A DNA stretch of 6,112 bases from JADKIH01 sp031367345 (GTDB lineage Bacteria > Bacteroidota > Bacteroidia > AKYH767-A > 2013-40CM-41-45), in the NCBI GenBank assembly GCA_031367345.1, contig JANLPR010000096.1:1-6112 (forward strand). The letters run 5' to 3'. The notes beneath the pieces are model-generated. The model was not told the origin of the DNA. It saw only the letters and a list, made by a program, of their open reading frames with translations, and ran no database searches. Position 1 is the stretch's first letter; the number at the start of each line of letters is the position of its first letter. Shown here one piece after another: positions 1-5,986 of the stretch. Position numbers and translations under genes: made by a program.

Positions 1-875
1 AACCCGTTTGAATTTCTTACAAGAATTCCATTTACAGTACCTGAAACGTTTACATAAGAGGCAGTTGTTGTTGTTCCAAAATTAGTAACCGTATTAGCAG
101 TGGCTGAGCTTGTTCCGCCAATGTCTATCCCTGTATTTGCATCCGCAGCAGCAAGAGGACCTACTACAATAATTCCCTGATTCACATTACTGATTGTATT
201 GCTATACACAATCATTCCACTATTTGCGCCAGCAGTAGTTGTGGCAGAAGCAGAAATTCCTACTGATGTAGCAGTGTGAGTAGAATTACTATAAATCCCA
301 ATTGAATTAGGGTTTGTTCTGTTCAGTGTTATCGTATTATTTTGAATAGTGATATTCTGTGCTCCATTGGTAGTCGTTGCGTAAAGAAGCGCAATACCCC
401 ACTCAATTTGTGTAGTAGTTGTTGTATTTCCCGCTGACTCACTCATCACAAAATTTTGGATAGTAATAAAGTCAGCTCCAATGATTTTGAAAAAGGCATC
501 AGTAGTTGTACTCACACCTACACCCGCTGTAATGGTATTTCCACCCCCGGCAAAAATAAACCTGTTGGTGTTAGAACCACCTGTAATGGCTGTATTCGTT
601 AATGAATAACCACCCGCCGGAGCTGTTTGCGGACTAGATGGATTTAGCGTAATGGTAACGGGTCCTGCGATGGCAGTCCTGTTATTTACATCTGTAATTG
701 CAAGTGCAAGAGAGGTGTAGGTTCCACTCATAGCAGGTGTTGTATTACCCGGATTGGTTACCGTTACCTGAGCATTCGCTGATGAAGCAAATAAGCACAG
801 TACTGCACAGCTCGTAAAAAGCATCCAACGAGTGAATGCATTCGTTGCGCGTTTTGAATTGTAATTGTTTTCCAT
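1..875 (-). CDS. Secreted Thr/Asn-rich parallel beta-helix protein, N-terminal part (3' end beyond window)
   Basis: The minus strand is open from an ATG at 875 to the window edge (291 codons plus 2 bases, no stop), so the C-terminus is missing. Residues 1-35 form a signal peptide: basic start (SKR at 7-9), hydrophobic core about 18-32, and an Ala-Asn-Ala|Gln cleavage site at 35/36. The mature part is rich in Thr, Asn, Ser, Gly and Ala. It carries short hydrophobic strand motifs such as FITIQNF (136-142), NITIQNNTITL (174-184) and MIVYSNTISNVNQGIIVVG (221-239), the pattern of right-handed parallel beta-helix (PbH1-type) rungs. In Bacteroidota such proteins are usually large surface or secreted proteins with a C-terminal type IX secretion sorting domain; that part would lie outside the window and is inference. 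No Shine-Dalgarno precedes the ATG; the leader is A-rich, normal for this phylum. Ligand or substrate is unknown. The reading frame is very sure, the fold fairly sure. Confidence 0.85.
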   Translation of the reverse strand, partial: MENNYNSKRATNAFTRWMLFTSCAVLCLFASSANAQVTVTNPGNTTPAMSGTYTSLALAITDVNNRTAIAGPVTITLNPSSPQTAPAGGYSLTNTAITGGSNTNRFIFAGGGNTITAGVGVSTTTDAFFKIIGADFITIQNFVMSESAGNTTTTTQIEWGIALLYATTTNGAQNITIQNNTITLNRTNPNSIGIYSNSTHTATSVGISASATTTAGANSGMIVYSNTISNVNQGIIVVGPLAAADANTGIDIGGTSSATANTVTNFGTTTTASYVNVSGTVNGILVRNSNG

Positions 876-956
876 GATGGTTAAGTTATGTTTGTTTTTG
901 ATTTTTTCAAGGGAAGAAAATTGGTTAGACTGATTCGCTACAATAAAAAATCGCGT

Positions 957-990
957 CGATAAAATTTCTTTTATCGCGCTATAAATAGCG
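957..990. other. Two adjacent short palindromes upstream of the beta-helix gene
   Basis: Cgataaaa (957-964) and ttttatcg (969-976) are perfect 8-base inverted arms with a 4-base loop. They are followed at once by cgctat (977-982) and atagcg (985-990), perfect 6-base arms with a 2-base spacer. They lie 82-115 bases upstream of the beta-helix start, so they could be leader-RNA hairpins or operator half-sites. No function can be assigned. Confidence 0.35.
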
Positions 991-1263
991 TTATATAATT
1001 TAGAATTACTCGTGTAATTGTTCACGTATAATTTTTCTGTTAGTGGGCAGTTAGTGTTTCAACGCAGACCGTTATAATCGGCATCGTAAAGGTGTTGATT
1101 TTATTATTTAATTCCTATATTATTTATGAACAACCGTTATTCTTGAATCGCAGTATTAACAGGCCTTTCAAAGATTTCCTAAACTTAAAGAGTTTGATTG
1201 TTTTTACCAAAAATATTCCACATTTCTTGTTAACATTTTGGCGAATGCATTGATTCTATTGGT

Positions 1264-1302
1264 AAACAGCAAATGTTAAAATTCTATGCCAACATGCTGT
1301 TT
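1264..1302. terminator. Possible terminator hairpin downstream of the Wzi-like gene
   Basis: Aaacagc (1264-1270) pairs with gctgttt (1296-1302), and the inner atgtt (1273-1277) pairs with aacat (1291-1295). This gives 12 pairs with a 2-base bulge and a 13-base loop. On the plus strand the stem runs into a T stretch (1299-1304); on the minus strand only TTT follows. It sits about 100 bases past the minus-strand stop at 1399. The stem is AT-rich and the U tract is on the wrong side for that gene, so this is a weak call; a bidirectional or structural role is equally possible. Confidence 0.3.
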
Positions 1303-1398
1303 TTCAATAAAAAAAATCTTTTACTCTCTTTTTAATCGTCTTTTTCTGTTCTTTTTTTTCTCTTTTTTAGTTAAAATACTATATGTTATAATCGACGC

Positions 1399-3057
1399 TC
1401 AAAAGCCAATATTGGCCCCAATCGTCAATGTCGTTTTCTTACCCTTATAATAGGGCATCGTGTACTGATCTAACTGCGCCAATGCACCTTCCTTCCGGCT
1501 GCTCATAACGCCGGCATATACCCAACAATCGTTGAGTAATTGATAGCGCGCAGTTAAATTAATTTCCCTACTCTCCCAATAAACATGATCGATGAATGGC
1601 AATCCCTTGCCGTCACCCAACGTGTCTTTTGAACTTCCGGTGTAATTATACTCTTTACCCTTCTGGGCTAAAACGTATGAGACTTGAACCAATAACTTGG
1701 CAATTGGTTTTGCGGATATGGCCAAATATATCTCTTGCGCATTTTCTCCTAAATAATGACCCATATTATATGACGAATTTGCATAAGTGGCTGTTAACAA
1801 GTAATGTCGGTATGCACCCGGATTTGTTCGTGTGTATTCAGCAGTTAAACTGATGTTTTTATTCAACACATTGTTGACTTTTCCTCCCACTTTCAAACTA
1901 ACAAAGTTTGTTGCTGTTTTCTTATCGAACGCTCTTCCAAGCGCGATCTCATCAACAAAAGCACTTAAATAAAAATGGGTGTTCTTTAATGCTCTACTAC
2001 TAAAGTTGAAAAACACTTGTGAGTTTTGTCCCAAGAAATTACTACCAGACGATGACAAGCTGTGGTCGATCGTTTTGTAAAAAAAGAACGGAACCAAGTA
2101 CGCCGGATGTATATTTTGATCGCTATAAATAATAGAATTACCAACCGAAAAACTCCAGTTTTTCCATGGCATAAATGTGAACATATTGGCCGCAACATAT
2201 TTCGGCTGATACACGATTCGATTGGAAGCACCATTCATATAGGTACTGTTCGAATCAATCACATCTGAAACAAGCCAACCGTGAATGTAATTAAAGTCGA
2301 ACCACTTTACCGGCTGTATATGAAATTTCAATTGCGTAAAAGAAGGCTGATGTCCCGAAAAAATATTGGCTCCGTGATAATTGTCGCCCCACACAAAATG
2401 ATCTTTTATTAATCCCACGCTACCCCACGACCACGAATAGGTCATGCCGCCTCTCACTTCATCGTAATCGCCACCACCTTTGGTGTCGGGTTTATAATTT
2501 GATGCTTCTGCCTGATTTAGATAATGTGCATCGCTCATTCGAATACTTTCCTGCTGATCTCTTAAGCTGGCATAAAAGGCAAAGTTCTTTCCTATATATG
2601 AGTAGAGCTCTGCTCCAGTATACCGGCGATAAAAAGATCCGCTGTCGTTCTTATTATAAGAAGCTCCAATAATAGGGTTTACACAAAAGGTGAAGAGCGT
2701 GTCTTTATAATAGAGAAGGTCGGTACGTTGTTTGTTGTTTTTCCATTTTAAAACTTCAGCCTTCCCGGAACCTGGATTTAAGTCTTTACTAAAATCTTTC
2801 ATGTAAAAATCGAGCTCTTCTTGTTGGCGCATATTTAAAGACGTTCGTTGAGCATTTGCTTCAACTAATTTCTTGGCAATAAAAATTCGGGAGTATGGTT
2901 TGATGGCACTATTAATAGTAATGAGTTGCGCACTTGCCAGTTCATCTAAGTAATCGTACAGATCGGTATTGTTTACATGCACATAAACCTCCTGCCCTTT
3001 CGAACAAAAAGAAATTAAAAGTAATCCGGTAAGAAAAATGTGCGTAAGTGTTTTAAT
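1399..3057 (-). CDS. Outer-membrane capsule-assembly (Wzi/RemB-like) beta-barrel protein, apparent ATT start
   Basis: With the start at the ATT codon at 3057 the protein is 552 residues. Residues 1-21 then form a clear signal peptide (KT, then IFLTGLLLISF, then Ser-Lys-Gly|Gln). No ATG, GTG, TTG or CTG occurs in this frame between the upstream stop and the GTG at 2982; starting there leaves 527 residues and no signal, which makes no sense for a barrel. The N-terminal region (about 30-70, containing DLYDYLDELAS and the IKPYSR motif) matches the small helical lead-in typical of bacteroidetal Wzi-like proteins. The rest is alternating aromatic and polar beta strands, and the chain ends in Phe as outer-membrane barrels do. 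Wzi proteins help attach or organise capsular polysaccharide at the outer membrane; related RemB proteins are linked to gliding. The gene follows the sugar transferase on the same strand after 127 bases, possibly as one unit. Family assignment is by recognition, not by search. Confidence 0.75.
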   Translation of the reverse strand: MKTLTHIFLTGLLLISFCSKGQEVYVHVNNTDLYDYLDELASAQLITINSAIKPYSRIFIAKKLVEANAQRTSLNMRQQEELDFYMKDFSKDLNPGSGKAEVLKWKNNKQRTDLLYYKDTLFTFCVNPIIGASYNKNDSGSFYRRYTGAELYSYIGKNFAFYASLRDQQESIRMSDAHYLNQAEASNYKPDTKGGGDYDEVRGGMTYSWSWGSVGLIKDHFVWGDNYHGANIFSGHQPSFTQLKFHIQPVKWFDFNYIHGWLVSDVIDSNSTYMNGASNRIVYQPKYVAANMFTFMPWKNWSFSVGNSIIYSDQNIHPAYLVPFFFYKTIDHSLSSSGSNFLGQNSQVFFNFSSRALKNTHFYLSAFVDEIALGRAFDKKTATNFVSLKVGGKVNNVLNKNISLTAEYTRTNPGAYRHYLLTATYANSSYNMGHYLGENAQEIYLAISAKPIAKLLVQVSYVLAQKGKEYNYTGSSKDTLGDGKGLPFIDHVYWESREINLTARYQLLNDCWVYAGVMSSRKEGALAQLDQYTMPYYKGKKTTLTIGANIGF

Positions 3058-3070
3058 AAATTTACCTTTT
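3055..3070 (-). promoter_or_regulatory. AAAAGG ribosome-binding-like site ahead of the ATT start
   Basis: On the minus strand AAAAGG (3070-3065) is followed by seven bases and then ATT (3057-3055), which opens the signal-peptide frame. A purine-rich, SD-like box at this spacing is the main local evidence that translation begins at ATT rather than at GTG 2982. Most other genes here show no SD. Confidence 0.4.
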
Positions 3071-3074
3071 ATAA

Positions 3075-3116
3075 GTGAGTGGTGAGTGGTGAGTGGTGAG
3101 TGGTAAGTAAATGAGT
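3075..3116. repeat. Heptanucleotide tandem repeat (GTGAGTG)4-GTAAGTA plus a degenerate unit
   Basis: Four exact copies of gtgagtg (3075-3102) are followed by gtaagta (3103-3109) and the diverged aatgagt (3110-3116). The array lies 18 bases upstream of the ATT start of the Wzi-like gene. Its gtaagta unit is also a unit of the long array after the deacetylase gene, where gtgagta, one base from gtgagtg, is another. Confidence 0.9.
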
Positions 3117-3143
3117 AATGATTAATCTTTGATATCTAAATTT

Positions 3144-3178
3144 TTCACTATTAATTGTTAATTATTCATTATACATTA
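3144..3178. repeat. Degenerate AT-rich heptad repeat after the sugar transferase gene
   Basis: Read in sevens, the stretch is ttcacta, ttaattg, ttaatta, ttcatta, tacatta: five units sharing the pattern T-x-x-A-[TC]-T-A/G. It begins just past the transferase stop codon (3187-3185). On the other strand its units (TAGTGAA, TAATGAA) are close to the TAGTGAG phase of the G-rich heptads, suggesting one diverged repeat family. No terminator hairpin was seen in this intergenic stretch. Confidence 0.6.
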
Positions 3179-3184
3179 TTAAGT

Positions 3185-4345
3185 CTACTTCGATCTTGCT
3201 CTTTTGATCAGAATATTGTAGGCTATTAAGAACGCATATTTTATATCTGTTAGTAGTGGACTTTTTTCGTAGGCGTTCAGGTATTTCATTTCTGAGGCTT
3301 GAATCTCTTCCATCGTTTTAGGCATATCTACATAAAAGGGCGGAACCAATCCGGGTGTATGCTTCAAACGCTTCTCTTGCAGCTCTTCTGAATATAGTCC
3401 AAGATAATGTGCCGAAAGTGGACGAACGCCAATCAATTTAAGGTCGCCTTTCAATACATTAATGATCATCGGCAATTCATCGATCCAGTAACGACGGAAA
3501 ATACGACCCAGAGTAGATACACGGAAATCGTTATTCATTTTACCGCCATCGGCCAAATTGTTTGTATCATATACATACTTCTGAATGTATTCTGAATAAG
3601 AGTGCATGGTACGCATCTTATATACATGTATGACTTTGCCATTTTTACCATGACGACGCATTCTGAAGATAGGACCATACACCGGTTCGTAATCGAATAA
3701 GGGCGACTTCACTTTAGTGGCAACAAAGAAGAGACTCTTCTTAATAAACTTCATGGACTTTATTTCAAAGCCGGCAGCATAAAGACGACCAAGCGTTTCG
3801 GTACGAGAAAGTACTTTGTTTCTTTCACCAACTAACACTTTATAAAAAGAACGAGTTACCGGAAATTTAGGGAACACACGTTTTAAGAAAAAGTCGAGTA
3901 CATAATATATGTGTGAGATGCCGGCAGGAAAACGATTCATAATTCTTCGCTTCCTTAAATATTTTGTTTCAACGCATCCGATAAAAGTTCCGCCATCAAT
4001 TAAGTGATCGTTTACTTTATGTAAAAAATTATTGATGCCGCGAACATCGTTGATGCGTTTCAAATTTATTATTGTACTTGAATCGGTCGGAAGATTTTTT
4101 ATGCTTTCAGAAATTGAAGTACGCATAATGTATGTTCCATTTGTTTTCAAATTACAAAATTCGGAAATATACTTTTTAACTTCAGCATCCATTCCGCCAA
4201 TCTTTTCAAGATGTGGTCGGAAAGCATGCGGACGTTTTTTTGTTTGCTTAAAACTCTTTGGAGCAATTGCAGCCGAAACTGCCACAGAATTTGTGCGGAA
4301 CGAAAATTGACGTTGTGCTGATTTTAAGTTTTTATCCTTTTTCAT
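3185..4345 (-). CDS. Polyprenyl-phosphate sugar phosphotransferase with an N-terminal degenerate methyltransferase-like region
   Basis: The C-terminal half (about 214-386) is a bacterial sugar transferase (Bac_transf, PglC/WbaP type). Visible motifs are YGPIFRMRRHGKNGK (223-237), YKMRTM (242-247), FRVSTLGRIFRR (274-285), the catalytic Asp289-Glu290 pair in WIDELP, NVLKGDLKLIGVRPL (296-310) and the HTPGLVPP segment (329-336). Enzymes of this class move a phosphosugar from a nucleotide sugar to undecaprenyl phosphate, starting surface-glycan synthesis on the inner leaflet. The N-terminal 200 residues look like the later half of a class I methyltransferase: IINLKRINDVRGINNFLHKVNDHLIDGGTFIG resembles the post-motif region 'fL..v...L.pGG', and LGRLYAAGFEI follows. 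The Gly-rich SAM loop is absent, so methylation is unlikely. The hydrophobic re-entrant helix that normally precedes the transferase core is short here (about 198-213). The start is the ATG at 4345; 386 residues. Transferase identity is strong, sugar specificity unknown. Confidence 0.9.
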   Translation of the reverse strand: MKKDKNLKSAQRQFSFRTNSVAVSAAIAPKSFKQTKKRPHAFRPHLEKIGGMDAEVKKYISEFCNLKTNGTYIMRTSISESIKNLPTDSSTIINLKRINDVRGINNFLHKVNDHLIDGGTFIGCVETKYLRKRRIMNRFPAGISHIYYVLDFFLKRVFPKFPVTRSFYKVLVGERNKVLSRTETLGRLYAAGFEIKSMKFIKKSLFFVATKVKSPLFDYEPVYGPIFRMRRHGKNGKVIHVYKMRTMHSYSEYIQKYVYDTNNLADGGKMNNDFRVSTLGRIFRRYWIDELPMIINVLKGDLKLIGVRPLSAHYLGLYSEELQEKRLKHTPGLVPPFYVDMPKTMEEIQASEMKYLNAYEKSPLLTDIKYAFLIAYNILIKRARSK

Positions 4346-4354
4346 TTTCTTTTC

Positions 4355-4372
4355 GTTCCCGGAACAAACATA
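4355..4372 (-). promoter_or_regulatory. Candidate promoter -7 element and overlapping palindrome for the sugar transferase gene
   Basis: Minus-strand TATGTTTG (4372-4365) fits the Bacteroidota -7 consensus TAnnTTTG exactly. A GTTT lies 23 bases upstream, only a poor stand-in for the -33 TTG. The predicted transcription start falls in the palindrome gttcc-c-ggaac (4355-4365), 10-20 bases from the ATG, so the palindrome could act as an operator. The same 8-mer also occurs at 887-894 on the plus strand with no gene to serve, which shows how easily it arises. Confidence 0.3.
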
Positions 4373-4437
4373 AGAGTTGACCTGACCTTGTGTTTAAACT
4401 TTCTGCTCATAATCTTACATTGAGCAAAATAATTCCG

Positions 4438-4467
4438 AATTAATTATTAATAATTAATTAGTTAATC
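4438..4467. repeat. 22-bp perfect AT palindrome built of heptads
   Basis: Positions 4438-4459 read the same on both strands, with the centre between 4448 and 4449. The same stretch is period-7: ttaatta (4440), ttaataa (4447), ttaatta (4454), gttaatc (4461). It matches the unit seen after the transferase stop (ttaatta at 3158). It lies 92-113 bases upstream of the transferase ATG. Confidence 0.6.
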
Positions 4468-4525
4468 CCTATTATTTATTTGTTGGTTGTACGAGATTGC
4501 AGTCGTACTTTATTTTAAGTTAGTC

Positions 4526-4567
4526 CTGAAACCTTTTGGCCTAAGCCTTATGCAGAAAGGTATTCAG
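4526..4567 (+). other. Bulged hairpin in the candidate leader RNA
   Basis: Ctgaaaccttt (4526-4536) pairs with aaaggt-a-ttcag (4556-4567) over 11 pairs with one bulged A at 4562. The 19-base loop contains an inner ggc-ctaa-gcc (4538-4547). The orientation is not fixed by the sequence; I list it with the plus-strand deacetylase gene for which it would be leader. Confidence 0.45.
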
Positions 4568-4745
4568 TGATGTGGGTTAATTTGTTATTGATATTCAAAC
4601 TTAATTAATAGAAAGGGGAAATGCAAGAGAATTCAGTAATAAAAGGGGCTACAGCCGTAAACTGATTAGAATCGTAGGGGAAAATGGGACAAATAAGGCA
4701 AATTGTTAGTAACTATTGGAGGCGAATCAGGTTTAAGCAACTACC

Positions 4746-4820
4746 GGCAAGGAGAATTTTAATTGAAGCTTGAATGTAATGTTCCCCCAAAAAGCTTTAA
4801 TGAAAATTCTTTTCCTTGCC
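4746..4820 (+). other. 75-nt near-perfect hairpin ahead of the deacetylase gene
   Basis: Ggcaagg (4746-4752) pairs with ccttgcc (4814-4820); after a 3-base bulge (4811-4813), agaatttt (4753-4760) pairs with aaaattct (4803-4810). One A/G mismatch (4761/4802) follows, then attgaagctt (4762-4771) pairs with aagctttaat (4792-4801) with one G-U. In total there are 25 pairs around a 20-base loop. No T run follows directly, so it is not a standard terminator. It ends 96 bases before the deacetylase start. Confidence 0.7.
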
Positions 4821-4916
4821 TATTGTTTATATTATGGATAGTTAAATAATTAAATTAATTGCATTTAATTACACTAATTAATACCACTAATTAATTACCA
4901 ATTAATAAATAAATCT

Positions 4917-5834
4917 GTGCCAAAATATTGCTTGTTAACGAACGATGTAGAAACGCATAGCATTTGGTTTAACACACTTCGTGATGAAACCGGTGTAAAA
5001 GTTTTGGAAGAAGGAATGCCATTACTTCTCGACATCTACAAAAAATTTAATGTTAAAAGCACGTTTTATTTTGTCGGAGATATGGCCGAAAAATTTCCTG
5101 AAGTTGTAAAAATGATTTTACCTTTTGGTCATGAAGTTGCATCACATGGATGGTCGCATGAAGTTGATCAAGCATTCGATGTACTTTCTTTTGATCAACA
5201 AAAAGATCATCTGATCCGTTCAAAAAAAATACTTGAAGACATCAGCGGACAAGAAGTAACTTCTTTTCGCGCGCCTGCACTTAGAGTAAATCATCACACA
5301 CCAAAAGCACTTGCAGAAGCCGGCTTTACTTGCGACAGTTCAGTTGCATCACAACGCTTCGATATGTTTCTTTCCTTTGGAGGAATAAAAAAATTAAACT
5401 GGATGCGAGCACCTCGACTTCCTTATCGCACTGCAACAGACAATCTGTTTAAGCGAGGCAACGGTCCGTTAGTAGAATTACCACTCACTGCTTTTCTATT
5501 TCCATTTGTAGGAACAACACTGCGTTTATTTCCAAGAATTACTGCAATGCAACAACGGCTGTTTCATTTAGAAACGGCGATGAACAAAAAACCACTTGTA
5601 TTCGATGTACATCCGAATGAATTTATAGACGAGCATTCGGAGAAACGAATCATTACTAGAAGAACAAGCAATCCGTTGAAATACCTTCTCAGTGATGTTA
5701 TAAGAGGAAAAATGAAAATTAAAAACCTCGGAAAAAAAGCCGTTCCTTTGTACGAAGACTTTATTTCCTACTATGCAGACAAAGGCTACGAATTTGTGAC
5801 AGTGAAGGAGTATTTGAGGTTGAATGGGATTTAA
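4917..5834 (+). CDS. Polysaccharide deacetylase (NodB/CE4 fold), cytoplasmic, GTG start
   Basis: The protein has 305 residues and no signal peptide. CE4 motifs are visible: LLTNDVE (6-12) with Asp10 as the metal/catalytic acid position and Glu12 where classical enzymes have the second Asp, STFYFVG (48-54), the zinc-binding SHGWSH with His77 and His81, SFRAPALRV (116-124) with Arg118 and Pro120, and VFDVHPNEF (228-236) with His232. The DVE form of motif 1 is typical of the exopolysaccharide-associated and PuuE-like branch rather than of secreted chitin deacetylases. The likely reaction is hydrolysis of an N- or O-acyl group from a sugar or lipid-linked glycan inside the cell; the true substrate is unknown. 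The start is GTG at 4917: the frame upstream is open only to a stop at 4875 and has no ATG. There is no SD, just an A/T-rich leader. It is divergent from the sugar transferase gene, which supports a polysaccharide role. Confidence 0.88.
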   Translation: MPKYCLLTNDVETHSIWFNTLRDETGVKVLEEGMPLLLDIYKKFNVKSTFYFVGDMAEKFPEVVKMILPFGHEVASHGWSHEVDQAFDVLSFDQQKDHLIRSKKILEDISGQEVTSFRAPALRVNHHTPKALAEAGFTCDSSVASQRFDMFLSFGGIKKLNWMRAPRLPYRTATDNLFKRGNGPLVELPLTAFLFPFVGTTLRLFPRITAMQQRLFHLETAMNKKPLVFDVHPNEFIDEHSEKRIITRRTSNPLKYLLSDVIRGKMKIKNLGKKAVPLYEDFISYYADKGYEFVTVKEYLRLNGI

Positions 5835-5986
5835 GTAAGTAGTGAGTAGTGAGTAGTAAGTAAGAAGTAAGAAGTAAGAAGTAAGAAGTAAGAAGTAAGA
5901 AGTAAGAAGTATGAAGTATGAAGTAAGAAGTAAGAAGTAAGAAGTAAGAAGTAAGAAGTAAGAAGTAAGAAGTATGAAGTAAGAAG
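5835..5986. repeat. Heptanucleotide tandem array, 21 units plus a partial one
   Basis: Starting directly at the base after the deacetylase stop, the sequence divides exactly into 7-base units. These are gtaagta, gtgagta twice, gtaagta, then agaagta repeated with three tgaagta variants, to 5981, with a partial agaag to 5986. Two further loose heptads, ggtcaat and ggtcatt, follow at 5987-6000. Translating the opposite strand gives an artificial LLTSYFL peptide repeat that should not be annotated as a protein. Confidence 0.95.

Larger units (their letters stand above)
876..1398. other. Gene-free AT-rich spacer between two minus-strand genes
   Basis: This 523-base stretch has no ORF I would believe on either strand. 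It contains the leader of the beta-helix gene, two adjacent small hairpins (957-990), a bulged hairpin (1264-1302), and a T-rich run on the plus strand (about 1319-1372). A 10-base sequence, gttataatcg, occurs at 1071-1080 and again at 1385-1394, which may be chance. The only full match I found to the Bacteroidota -7 element TAnnTTTG facing the beta-helix gene is at 1208-1215 (minus), without a convincing -33 partner and some 330 bases from the start, so I do not call a promoter. Confidence 0.7.
4526..4820 (+). ncRNA. Candidate structured RNA or long structured 5' leader (no known class recognised)
   Basis: Several compatible helices fall in a gene-free segment. They are the hairpin 4526-4567, a long-range helix pairing 4658-4667 with 4725-4735 (10 pairs, bulged G at 4731), and the 75-base hairpin 4746-4820. 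The loop of the last contains ttccccc (4782-4788), complementary to ggggaa at 4615-4620 and at 4677-4682, so a pseudoknot or alternative pairing is possible. It does not match the tmRNA, RNase P, SRP, cobalamin, TPP or SAM riboswitch cores that I can recall. Either strand could be the transcript. It could be a cis-acting leader of the deacetylase gene or a free RNA. Structure is supported by pairing only. Confidence 0.35.
4346..4916. other. Divergent intergenic region between sugar transferase and deacetylase genes
   Basis: These 571 bases separate two genes reading away from each other. From left to right there is a possible promoter and palindrome for the transferase (4355-4372), a small inverted repeat gctca/tgagc (4405-4409 and 4421-4425), an AT palindrome made of heptads (4438-4467), a hairpin with arms gtacga/tcgtac (4489-4508), a richer-GC structured segment (4526-4820), and an AT-rich tail with cactaattaat repeated at 4872 and 4885. 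No conventional gene is evident; two tiny ORFs are discussed under findings. Confidence 0.75.

Noticed and set aside
887..894. Plus-strand TATGTTTG promoter-like element
   Set aside because: It faces 500 bases of gene-free DNA and an opposing gene, with no -33 element; probably chance.
1596..2268. Several 68-85 codon ORFs on either strand inside the Wzi-like gene
   Set aside because: They overlap a longer, coherent barrel-coding frame and show no family features; they are shadow frames.
1399..2982. GTG at 2982 as the true start of the Wzi-like protein
   Set aside because: It would discard the adjoining in-frame signal peptide that an outer-membrane barrel needs; kept only as a fallback if the ATT start is inactive.
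4032..4310. Plus-strand 92-codon ORF (and 62 codons at 3407-3595) opposite the sugar transferase
   Set aside because: Antisense to a gene with clear motifs; no independent start signal or recognisable product.
4730..4748. Minus-strand GCCGGTAGTTGCTTAAACC resembling the JUMPstart/ops element of enterobacterial capsule operons
   Set aside because: Only a short partial match (7 of 8 to the GGCGGTAG core), from a different phylum, and fully contained in sequence explained by the RNA helices; not enough to call an antitermination site.
4366..4916. Insertion-sequence remnant or tRNA/tmRNA gene in the intergenic region
   Set aside because: No transposase fragment, no terminal inverted repeats with target duplication, no cloverleaf or tmRNA ends were found.
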